Source of the DNA: Burhinus oedicnemus
Taxonomy: Eukaryota > Chordata > Aves > Charadriiformes > Burhinidae
Direction of reading: 5' to 3'
NCBI GenBank assembly: GCA_008921705.1
Contig: VFFE01006068.1
Span: forward strand, 27,313-91,312
DNA: 64,000 nt
The notes below the pieces were generated by a model, which searched no databases, had not been told where the DNA came from, and was given only the letters and a program-made list of their open reading frames with translations. Both the position numbers and the translations under genes were made by a program. Within the stretch, counting starts at the first letter, position 1; each line of letters opens with the position of its first letter. Positions 1-44,800 of the stretch are shown here, piece by piece.

Positions 1-33051
<33,051 letters not shown>

Positions 33052-34101
33052 AACAAAGAACAATTTTTTTGTATTGACATTGATCATTGGCACAGACTAT
33101 CATTTGGACAGACTGCTCAAACCAATTACTTCACAAGTTTGGATGTCTTAACCAAGTGTGGAAGCTGAAATGCTGAAGGAAAGAGTAATTCTGCAGAGAA
33201 ATAATAATGTTTTTTATTTGGTTAAAACAGTTCCTCTAAAGACTGAAGTTCTCAAATGCTCCGTTTTGCATCTGCAGAAACATCCTAAACCAAACAGGCT
33301 TTTTGGGGTGGGGAGGGAGGAGGAAGGAAAGAGATGGTAAAGTTTGACACAGCCTTCTTTGGATCCAAGTCATGGAATACATTACAAGGAGACCCTTATA
33401 AAGCGGCGAGAAGATGCATGAACAGCTGTTTCGAAAAGAAAAAGTCATGAAGGAGAACAGAAAGATTTAAGACATGGTGGTGTTCTTAAATCATCTTTTT
33501 GAAATACAGCATATTGTGAAAATCATTTTTATATCCTTGTTATTTCACAGTAGTAGTTGGAGTACTGTCACCTCTTGTAAGACTTTCTAAACAGCGCCAT
33601 GGTTTGCTTTAAGGAAGCGTTATGTATGTAATTCTTTACACTGAAGATGATTGTTTTACTGCTGTATTACTCATAGTAAATTTAAAATCATTTTCAAAGC
33701 ATCGCACAGCCATCACAGATGCAGAAGTGCAGTATGAGCACACATGATGGCAGAAGCAGCAGCACACCTAGCTGTGTATTCAACCTCCAGTTTCCCACAA
33801 GGCCAAAGTCATCATATGAAGTCCATGGGAAAGCACAGGATTTTGAAGGAAGTTAATACTTTTCATTGCAGTCCCCGAGACTGTTACCAGTGAAAATATT
33901 TTAATCTTAATTTTTAATCCTCTGTGATTATTCAGGAATATTTCTTGTATTTTTGCTGCTTTAATCAATTAACCTCAAACCTGTTTTAAAGCTAAAACTA
34001 GCTCTAGCACGATCAAAAACAATTTGTGGAAATAGGCAATAGGCTATCAAGTTACATTGCAGTGACACTATAGGTTTGTTGCTCAGTATATCAATCTAAT
34101 C

Positions 34102-34107
34102 AATAAA
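34102..34107 (+). terminator. LYN: Proximal polyadenylation signal of LYN (candidate)
   Basis: AATAAA about 1.05 kb after the stop codon; its use would give a shorter 3'UTR. Confidence 0.4.
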
Positions 34108-34483
34108 AGTAAATGCATTTTACTAAGATCTACAATATTGAATTGTTCTATCAAATTACTTACCAAAATAGCTGAGCTAGTGCAATTGCAATGTAACTAC
34201 AGCACAGATTACTTTTTTCCCCCCCTCAAAGTGACCCTGGTTCTTACAATTGAAACGCATTACATCTTTGCCACCCCTCAGCCCAATTATTTAGGCAAAT
34301 GGTACTTTGCAGAAGCTTAAAACCCTTTTGATAAAGCTTCAGCGTGCCTGCAGTTGAAGTTCAGCAGCATAAATATTAATTGCTTTTCTTTTCAATTGGC
34401 TTCCTTCAGTCAAACTGTGCAGTTTAAGCAGACTATCAGTTAAATATGTAAATAGTTTCTATTGTATGGTGATTTTTAATTTT

Positions 34484-34489
34484 AATAAA
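34484..34489 (+). terminator. LYN: Distal polyadenylation signal of LYN
   Basis: AATAAA in a T-rich context about 1.43 kb after the stop, the last such signal before the intergenic gap. Confidence 0.6.
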
Positions 34490-34510
34490 CACTTAATCTG
34501 AAGCAAGTTG

Positions 34511-36414
34511 TATGATACTAATTTGAGATAAAACAAATGGCTGATGTTCTATCCAGACTAGTAGCTTCATGTGGAACAGGGGAATATCTGTTCATCACCA
34601 CTAACAAGATTATTTTGCAATAGTAAATATTCTGCTTTCCTTACATCCATTCAGCTTTGAGAAGCTGAAAAGGATCAAACTAGCCCTTTCTGCATCCTTG
34701 TTAAGGTTTCTTTTTGGCCTGGAGGGCAGGAAGAGAGGAAATCAGTCCTCAGCTGTCCTTTAAAACAGCTTCTCAGAAGTCTTTAATGTAATAGCAACAC
34801 AGACCATTGCAACTCTTTAGAAAACATTACAGTTCAGAATTGGTCAGTACTTCACTACAGGCTTCATTTTATTTTAAGGAAAAAAAAAAAAGCTTAAAAT
34901 AATGTAACCTTGTCTTTCAAACTATATCCTGTAACCAACCAAGAGGTCTGGGAAGTAGGAGGGAACATGGAAACAGCAGTTGCTCAGGGAATAAGAGGTT
35001 ATAGTTAGTGTTACATAAGCTTGCTAACTTACACTCTCAGACAAGTGACAGACTGTCAAGGTGTAGCACTAGATCATTCGAAATGGTATTACAGAAAGTT
35101 TCCAGCATTAGCCTGTCGTGATTTTTTTTTTTAACTTCTGTTTAAATATATCTTATTAGAGGAATGTGTATGTAACAGCTTTCTTATTCAAGGAATCACT
35201 CAGTGTATTGTACCACTACACCAAAATATTTTTTAATAGCTGGAAGAGTTTGTGTGGGAGTAGAATAATATTTTAGAAATTCTACCCTGGAGGGATTATA
35301 GGCCTTTAGAACTACTGCAGCCAGATAACCTATATTTAACAGAAACAGTTTACAACATGAGAACAGCACTGGCTCAAGTGCTGCATCTCCAGCCTAGTTA
35401 AAGACATGTCAGAGTGATTACTTATCACTGCATTTGCACAGACCAACCTGGAAGTCAGAAGACCTGGCAAGAACATTCACACCAGAGGACTGTTCTGTGT
35501 CACACAGGATGGCTGCACCACCTAGTGTCTCCAAGGGGAGGGTGAGGGTCTTGCTCTGAACTGGGTCCCATTCCACTATGAGAAGCATCATTACAGGGAC
35601 TGATCAATCCAATTTACTTATGGATTCTGCCTTGTTCTAAAGATCCTCAAGCACTTACAGGCATGGTACTTTCACAATAGTTAGAATAAACTCTAAGGAA
35701 CTCTAAGGAAGCTATTTCAAATCTTATGTTCCAGTCTTCCTTCCTTGAGTTACTAGATTAAGGTAAGTAATATAATCAGGACTATGATTCTTTCAAGATA
35801 GTCATGTGTCAGTCACTTTGATCATTTAGCCTCTAAGTTTATGATTTTTCCTTATCTTAGTTTCACTGATTTTCTCGCTTCTATAAAATGAACAGTCAGA
35901 GCTTAATTTAGCAATGGATAATTTTATTAGAAATAGATTTTTCAATGTTTAATGCATATTCTTAGTGGAAAGTCAAGAGATATTAAAACAAGTTCCTTTA
36001 CAAAGCCAAGTTAGCTGAAAAATAGCAAGGAGCCAGATAAGACCTCATTTTGTTGCCTCTTTTATGGGGCCTCATGTTTAGCAATTTGCTCAGTTTGGTC
36101 CCAAGATCGCACTTCCCAGATCAAAGCTAGAATATTAGCTGAAGAAACAAGCTATTTTAACTACTTAAAACTAATCTTACAAGCCATCTGATTTCTAGGA
36201 ATCAGCAATGAAAATTAAATACTTAATTTAAAAAGGTAACAAGAGCAGCAGATGAGGAGCATCCCACTTTGCATGAATCACACACCAGTATAGAAGACCA
36301 TAATAGCAGTTACTCAAGAATTAAAAAAAAATTTATATATGTCAAATCATATTCCTATCCTAACAGTAAAAGCACAAGTTTAGGTCTATACTTACATACT
36401 GCTAAAGTCAACCC
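34511..36414. other. Convergent intergenic spacer
   Basis: About 1.9 kb between the LYN 3' end and the kinesin 3' end. AT-rich, no reading frame of note and no repeat that I recognise. The mammalian downstream neighbour of LYN, RPS20, is not here. Confidence 0.7.
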
Positions 36415-36432
36415 TGATTCAATTAAAAGTTC

Positions 36433-36438
36433 TTTATT
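36433..36438 (-). terminator. Kinesin polyadenylation signal
   Basis: AATAAA on the - strand about 120 bases after the stop, giving a very short 3'UTR. Confidence 0.65.
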
Positions 36439-36555
36439 ACCATTTTTCTGTTAGTTAACATGACAATGAAGATGGCATCTAGACTGAGAAAGAGATACCA
36501 ACAGTTTGAGATCGATAAAGAAGCCCAATAATTGCACGCTTTAATTAAGCAAGGA

Positions 36556-36831
36556 TTATTCTTTTGCTTTATGAGCCAACAGTACTTGTTTTCTTGAAGA
36601 GAATGAAGCATCTTCATACTTCCCCCAGCCTTTACCAAGAGGTGTACTAGCAGTGGCTGCTACTGTGGATTTCAGGTTAGCCAAAAAACCTCTCCTGGGT
36701 TTTTGCTGTTTTGGCTCCTCTATAGAAAAATGCTTTTTCTTTTCATCAAGTTCTTTTTGCAGGGAAGACACTGTTTCTTCAAGCTCAAGAACACGTTTAG
36801 CCCAGTTCTGAAGACTATTCATTTCTTGCTC
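36556..36831 (-). CDS. Kinesin last coding exon
   Basis: Acceptor TCCTCATAG. Encodes [20 protein letters not shown] (coiled coil), then a basic tail with [10 protein letters not shown] and STPLGKGW, stop TAA at 36558-36556. The short Lys/Arg-rich, Ser/Thr-Pro tail is in the position of the KIF20A tail. Confidence 0.94.
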   Translation of the reverse strand, partial: EQEMNSLQNWAKRVLELEETVSSLQKELDEKKKHFSIEEPKQQKPRRGFLANLKSTVAATASTPLGKGWGKYEDASFSSRKQVLLAHKAKE

Positions 36832-39800
36832 CTATGAGGATAAGAAATGTGAATGCTCCAAAGTCTTTTTCACTTAGTTAATTTTCTGTTTCAGATTATT
36901 TTACTATACCAGTAAACACCCCTGTTATTACTATGCCAAATGGCTATTCAGTACCCATTTTTTCTGAATTAATTCTGTGTCATTCAGAGAACAGCAAACT
37001 ATGGGGCCATCAGATCTAGTTAGGGACTAAGTCTGACTGAAGAAGCTGATGCTAAAACACCTAGCCACACTATGCAAAGAATCGCTGATGTTCTAGGAAC
37101 CAAATAAAGAAGGTTTTCCTGTCTTGAGCTGCAATTACTGAAAGCAAAACTAGTAAAATCAAAATTCTTATTATAGTCATAAGTCTGCTAACCAGGACTG
37201 AATAAATGCTTTGAGTGGGCAGAATACAGAGTCTTAAAGATGCTCTCTAATCCCTGCGGTTAGCAAAAAGTCACCTTCCTATGTCTTAGAACCAATTAGG
37301 AAACAAAGTTCAAGACAAATATTTATTTTCAGTCTCAGACTTAGACTAAAAAGCATGCAGAAGGTAATTTCATGTTCGAAGAAAAGCTATCAGTAAGCAG
37401 TCTTATACCTGCCTTGCTTCATTTGCAGATTACAAATGAAGCATAGATGCAGTGTCAAGAGTTCAAAATTTCCATTTTTTTATTTAGGAATCTACTTGAT
37501 GTCTGAGGTCTGATGCTGTCAACTTTATGAAGTCCCTGCTTTTGAAGGAAATTTTCTTCTATTGCAGTGTTAAGTAGTTTACCTGCTCATCTGTCTTATC
37601 CAGCATGGCCACCTCTGCAGAAGTGTCAGTATAGCTTTAAAGCCAGGGATGCTTAGGTCTTGTTGCACTAACATTTGCACACTGACTGCTTGCCCTCAGC
37701 AAAACACTTCATGACTAGAGTTCTGAGTAGTATTTTCTTTGCATGATAATAATTTGTGGCATCTTTAGATTAGCAAAAGTTGTTACAAAGTTACTCTAAG
37801 AGTAACACAAAAAGTTGTAAAAAGTTACTCTATTCAGCAAGTCTACCATTTAAATTGAAAAACTAGTCTTATCTCACAAGATACAAAGTGAAGGAGTGAA
37901 ACACAAGGGCTCTGAGCTCCTAATTCAGGAAGTTAGGTTTGGAAAAAAAAGCAAAAACACCCTTAAGTAAAAACATTATGCTAACATCAAAATAAATTAA
38001 TAAGATTGAATGGTGTTTTTGCATGTACAAAGACACAGAAGCATCCAGTACAACTATAGATACAAGCCATATTAAAGTTAATTGTCAATGTCAACATTTA
38101 AATTGTTGACAAACCTTGAGCACGATTGTATGCTTCAGTTGACTGTTCTCTTCTGCCATTTTTCTGTAGCCTTCATTAGCTTCTAGCAGGGTCTCATTTA
38201 ATTTCTGTATTTTAAACTTCAGAGATTTTATAAGCTGAAATAAAATCCATACACACTGAAGCTCAAGACAGCATATTTTACATTATTTTTTTTTATGACT
38301 AGAACTCACACAGACACTAAGCATTTCTAATTAATATGGAACAGTACGAACTCCCAAGATCAAAGCAATGAAGACAAAGCCTGCTTCTCTCAACCTCTTG
38401 TGTCCCAACCCATCATTTTTGGTGATAAAAATACAGCTGGAGCACTCAAGGGCTATTGTGCTGAAGCTACTAACTAGATTTACACAAACCAGTCAATCAA
38501 AGAACTGCAGCACAGACTAAGCTACTTCTGGAACAGTCTGCTCCTTTTCAGTAAGCGTAGTTGAGAGAATGCTCTTGTCTCATTAACATATAATGAATTG
38601 GAGCACAGTTACAACAGAAGACCTCACCTTTCTCATGGGAATATTGATGGATCAAGTCCTGAGAGGGAAAAGAAACTCTGAACCAGCAAAATTAATGTTA
38701 CATTATTAATTTACTTCTACAAGGTTGGAGGGAAAATACCTAGATTGCCAAAAAAACTCTTTGCCTATGTTTAATGGCTGAATGGGAGGGAAGAAAAAAA
38801 CCAACCACAAAACAGCAAATTACTCATCATGCATGCACAGATATGTGAGGCAAAGCAGCAGGACGGCACTGATGGAACCAACTGCTTTAAACTGCTTCAC
38901 TTCAGTTATTGCCAGGCAGCAGTCCCATCATTCTAACACTTTCTGACCACACAAAACAATCAATACTGTATCCCCATATCAAGCACAAAAGCCAAACTTT
39001 CCTTCTTAGCATCAAAACTCAAAAGTGACATAGGAAAGGGAAAATGATGTAGCACTCTCAAGAACAGGAGTAGGAAACAAATGCCAGGGGCCATAATACG
39101 AGACATTAAACTTGGTAAGGAAGAAGTTATTTTTGGAGTACATTTTCTCAACAGAAAGAGATTTAAGTTCACTTTCCATTTACATGGTTTATTAGAACCA
39201 GCTGGAAGCATTTCTCCAACTCCTACTCCTATTTGTTATTAGTGAAGGGAGCAAGGCTTGTCTCTTCCCTCCTCCCCATCCTCTTTAAACATGAGAAACT
39301 AACTGTGGCCTTACAAGAAGTTCATTCAAGGTACAGACTAAAAACGCATACCTAAAACTAAATAATATTTGTTTTCCATAACACATGCCTGAAGCTCATG
39401 ATTTTCACCACTATATGCTGTTCAGAACACAGGGATCTTGTTTGTTTGAAGTAAAGGGTAATGTCTCTGTTCTTAAGTTTAAGGCGATAGTGGAGTTCAG
39501 TACTTACAGAAAGGAGTGGTTTAAGACACTATTTTGGCTCTAGATCTAAACTGTTGCCAGATTCTGTAACTGTTCCCCTGTGCACAAGCAGGCAACATTT
39601 CAGGAAGGAAAGCACTGAGGCCATGGCAGCAATGTTTACAACAAAATCCAGTACAAAGCTATATGCTTCCCTACTTCAAACTCACATCATGTTCATCATG
39701 TGACTTGTTATAGTAGTAGATGCCTTTACAAACTAGAGTAAAGCCAGAACACAGCCAATCTCTGGAAAAAGTCATCCACAACTGGGCAAGGGCTTTTTTG

Positions 39801-41792
39801 TAAACTTGATACCAGTTTGCAGGAATCTTAATGCTTTTGTCTACAGTGCAGATCTTAAAGTATTGAACCATGCCAGAGTTTAGGACTGTTATCCCCAGAT
39901 TTGTTAAATACTAAGCAAAAGCTACCTCTTCTTTCTCTTTGCATTGTTTCTGCAGTCCTTCATTGACTCTCTTCATCGTCTTGTTCATAAGATCTATAGG
40001 CAAAAGAAAGGTTTGCTTGTTTATACACAATACCAAAAGTAAATTGAACTTTGAATATCCAGATTAGATTCCTACCTAGTTCCATGTCATTTTCAGTAGT
40101 CAGCATATCTGAATTTGGACTTCCCAGAGCCAGCCTCCCTGACGGTTTATCAAGTTGCCTTTCCAATTGCAGGATTTTACTCTCTCTGTCCTGAAAAAAA
40201 GAAGGGCATACAGTAGAATTTGTCTAAGTTTCTGCTTAACCTGATGCACTACTGCACATTCTTCAATTATACTACACATGTATATGCAGTTTTAAAATCA
40301 TTTCAGGTGGAAGTTGTGATGGTTATGGTTGAGAAATCACAGGAAGGAGCAACACTCAGATCATGAGACCTTCTAGGAAGAAGTTCCTTTCCACAGGAGT
40401 CAACTCTTCCAGTCTGAAGATTTCCAAACTGTACGAAAACTAACCATAGGGCAGAAAAGAAACTTAAGTGCATCTGTTAAACACTGTTGCCAGTCAGCTT
40501 GCTAAATAAGGAAGAATGTATTTTATAGACCTAAGTTTTAATCTTGATCTCTTTTTCAGTACCTGTCAGATTGCTAGGGTGGTATTTCAAAGTGAGAAAT
40601 TAAGCAAATGTCACCATCAAGAAACATTAGTCATCTAATTCTGCTTCTCTGAAGCCGCCCGCTTTGATTTCATGTTGTATTCTCCTTTGTCAATTAAGAC
40701 TTTTACACCTTAGGGATTTCATCAGTTTCTTATCAGACTTGCTACCAAGACCATCTTGTTCTTTGAATTTTCCTGTCTGTAGCCTTGTGGTCAGTGTAAG
40801 AGGCAACTATAAATACAGAGAGCACTATTAAAACTCTTCCTCCACCCCAACGTGGTGTATAGCTAGGGCTTAAGTGAACAGAAAACCAGAGTCTAAGTGG
40901 GGAAAAAAGACAAGTGTGAAGAAGCTGGAAAAACAAAGGCCATGATGCAATACAGTGTTGCTTGCCAGCACCTGAATGGAGACCTGTAAAAGCAGAAGTG
41001 TTTATATATCACAATTTACAACAGAAATCCCACTTCCCTCATGTCTTGAAAGGAACCTGCCTGTCAGTGGAGTGAGATGTCTTATCGGTTCCTGGACAGG
41101 AGAGTGTAGTGAGAAAGCACCTCTGGTGTACACCACAGTTCTTCCACTACAGACCTTCTGAAAAGACAGACCCACAGGTCTCATCTGTTGCCTAGACACA
41201 CTTAGCTATCTACACAGAGGCTAGAGGTAAAGACTGATAGAGCTGCACATGGCTAACGTGGCTCAGTTGCAAAAGGAATAGCAACTTACTGATGCCAACT
41301 CTGAGCAGTTCTAGGTATAAGTACATTCAGGTGATGAAGTTCTCTCCTACATAAAGTTTGATTTCTCACAGTTTCTTATCCCACAACCCTCCCTCTAGAC
41401 CTTCAGAGCAGAGATCCATTATAATTAAAATAGCTACCCTGTACTGAATTCCCCACCAGCCCTTTCACACTAAATTTTTACTCTAAACCCTATAATCCCA
41501 AGGATCTCCACAAAGCCAGACTGCTGTCTACACCATTCCTCTAAGTGTTCCAATCATTGCACTACAGAGATAAAGATGATTTGGATTTAATTGAGTGGTG
41601 CCATCAAAGATCAGAAAGTTCAGGTATACACTACAGGTAGTGTTAGACAGAAGACGTCTCTATCCTTATGGTTAGCATTGGAAACCAAAAGAGCTTGGCT
41701 GAACTCCTAGTTATTTTGACTGTTCAGTGTTACGTTTAGGATTCCTGAATGATTCTGTTAAGGAAAAGCAAAATTTACAGTTAAAAGTCTAG

Positions 41793-41831
<39 letters not shown>

Positions 41832-41866
41832 CCCATTAATNNNNNNNNNNNNNNNNNNNNTTCTAG

Positions 41867-41897
<31 letters not shown>

Positions 41898-44800
41898 ACA
41901 GCAGTCAAGTCATACCTCAACTTTCTGTTGTTCAGCTAGAAATTCTTCTATAGGAACATAATGTTCTTCAACTTGTTCCATTGCACACAGATACGCGTGT
42001 TTCTTGATGGCCTCTTTATACATTTCAAATTTGCTCTCCAGTTTTTCTTCGTAACAGTCTTTCATATCTTCCAAGCGGTTGCTGAGAAAAACATGTTAGT
42101 GTTATTTAATATATTAGCACTCCAGCTATTACAATTTGACTACATGCGTTCAACTGGCAATATCAAAGTTATTCATCTAATCATAATTGTGAAGTTAAGA
42201 GACCAAGAATTACTTTTCTCCCTTTTCTCCTTTTTATTCTCAATGATCCTACAGACTTCCACCAAGGCTCAACTTCTACTTGGCATATACCAGGAAAAGT
42301 GCTATAGAAGAACACATACTTAAGATCTGTCAAACGAAAGTTTTATTAAAAAAACTCCACCAACATGTAGTGATAGATATTACAACATCAAATTAGACGT
42401 GATATTTGAAGCATATTTCCGAGGGGTGTCTTTCACATTGTTGGCTTGGTTGGGTTTTTTTCTGTTAAAGATATATGCCAGATTCGCCTTATTATTTCAA
42501 TACGTTATACATTACTCTTGTCACAATTTACAAAAACACCCCAGCAGTGACACAGAACACCACCTCAAAAGAGAAGAAGCATCACTGTTGCTTCATGTGT
42601 TTAGTCAAAGGTACCCAAGCAATTTTAAAATCAGTGCAGGTGTTAAACCATAGCGTGTTCAGCTGGCAACTTAACTTGGAGTTAGTCTCTGTTAGCAATT
42701 CAAATAGCAGGAAACTAATTTCAAGAAGAGAAGAATTAAGAGGAAGTGAATTCAGCTTCAGCTTGAAAAAAATCCCCAAGTTAGTAACATCAGTGCAGGC
42801 AGACACAGTATTTTATAAGATAGTAAACCGACAGAGGTTCATAAGTCATCCAGAAGCAAGAATCCAGGACAGCTCAAAGAGATAGGATTCAAACTACCTT
42901 AAGCATGTGCATGCATATTAACATGAGCAAGTGCAAGTTTTGGAACAATCACAAGCCTCAGTGGGGTACCTGTAACAGTCTTCCACATCTGCTAAATACT
43001 AACAAAAAGTCAGGACAATCTCCAGTAATTACAAATTAAATAGAGAAAAGTTCAACAGAAAGAAGCATTACTTTTTCATTGTACGTGGGAAGAGGCTGAT
43101 CTGTACAAGTTTATTTTAATGCTTCTTCTTCCCTTTTCATCAGAAGCTTTGAAACTGTCCAGCCCTAACTTCTCTAAATAACATGAGTATACACGTCTTG
43201 CATATACATATACATGTATATACATACATGCATATATCTATTATGCATTTATATATGTGGAATCCTTTCAGTCTTGAAATACAAGGACTGCGATACAACT
43301 TGCCTCCAGGCTTCCTCTGTTTCCAACAGCTGTCGGAACATTGCTTCTGCCATCTCTTTACGTATCTTCACCTCCAGGAGGAGTTTACTTTGCCTTTCTG
43401 CCACTAGCTTCTCCTTTAGGTTCTCTGCAGTTTTCAAGAGATCCTAAATTTAACATATTTCAGTTCAGAAAACAAGCTAAAAACACACATTGATATTCAT
43501 GTCAAATGAAATATTAATACAGACAGCCATCCACAGAGGGCATTTCTACAAGCCTATATTTTCAGGGAGGGCTGCACTAAAGGTTAAATATTTTCAAATG
43601 TGAATTTCTACCACAAAGACAACCTTTCTCCATCTTGATGGATTCTGCTATCAAAAGTTGTATTAATGTTTTGGCATTTAAATATTAATTTGTACAACTG
43701 TTTAGCATAAAGCCTACTCAATTTTTATAGTTTATTGCTATTAGATTGTATAGCTTTGTTTTTTGGGAGGGTTTTTTTTTCGTTTTTGCTTGTTTGTTTT
43801 GGTGTGGTTTTTTTTTTTTTTTTTTTTTTTTAAAGTGCTGCATCTTAAGAATGGCTGAAACAGACGAGTCAATTTGCTCTCTCTGAATGGAATATAGCTT
43901 GGCTTCATCCTGCTGTTCCCAAAAGTGCACAAACAACTAAATAATGTTGTTTTAAACACACATATTGCTTTCTTACTCTTCTTGTTGAGCAATCAGTTGA
44001 ACTCCAAATTTAGCACTTGACCTAACTAGAAAGCCGCAGGCAGCCTTCAACAACTACACTTGTTCCCTCGGAACTAGACCACTTAAAGTTTAGGTCTGCC
44101 TGACACTGAGCAGAAGCTTACAGTTCTCATTCGATACAGCTTCCAGAACATCTCTCACGGTAAAAGATTCTAATATTAGAACTAATAGCAATGGCTTTCT
44201 TGGGTACAGTTTTGAGTAGATGTGTATCTACCTCATGACTCAGAATGGTGATGTCCACTTCCTCTTCTGCAGAGGTTTCAGTACTGTCAGGAAAGTTATC
44301 TACAGATGTGTTAGCATCAAAGTGCATGATAGGTTTGCCATCGCCTCCAACTAGCTTGGGTGGAAAATAACCAAAACTTTTTGGTAGGATTGGTTGGATT
44401 ACCTGGAAAATCCAGAGTTGAACACAGCAATTTATCAATGCTGTCAATATTGCAAGTATGTGAATACTAGGAAAAAGTGGCATGAATGCATTGTTGTATT
44501 TACAGTATATTTAACAATTACAAGAACATTAGCAAAGTTTTACATGTCTTTTAGCAGACAAAACACACCTATGAATACAAATATAAAAGACTTCAGTACT
44601 CTAACAAAGTGAAAACAGGAAAGACTATCCACTAACAAACTTAGCATGCTTGTCTAGAAAGGCATTTTCTCTCCCCTTAAGATAAAAGGTTTTGTTGTAT
44701 TTTCCTGGGAAGTTAATGAAGAGCAGCAAATCTCTGAAACGCTTGCTCCTTCCTGAAATACTGTAACCAGGATGCGGTAATTCATGCTAGTTACATAAAG

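Larger units (their letters stand above)
33052..34510 (+). other. LYN: LYN 3' untranslated region
   Basis: AT-rich sequence after the LYN stop with no long reading frame. Candidate AATAAA signals lie at 34102-34107 and 34484-34489; the second fits a 3'UTR of about 1.45 kb. The exact cleavage point is inferred. Confidence 0.7.

Noticed and set aside
41961..42323. 120-codon + strand frame
   Set aside because: Antisense shadow of kinesin exon 14 and its flanking intron.
43741..43992. Frame on the - strand containing [13 protein letters not shown] as if a second motor exon
   Set aside because: It is the truncated copy of exon 11. It runs into a poly-A stretch and has no donor, so it is not a mutually exclusive exon.
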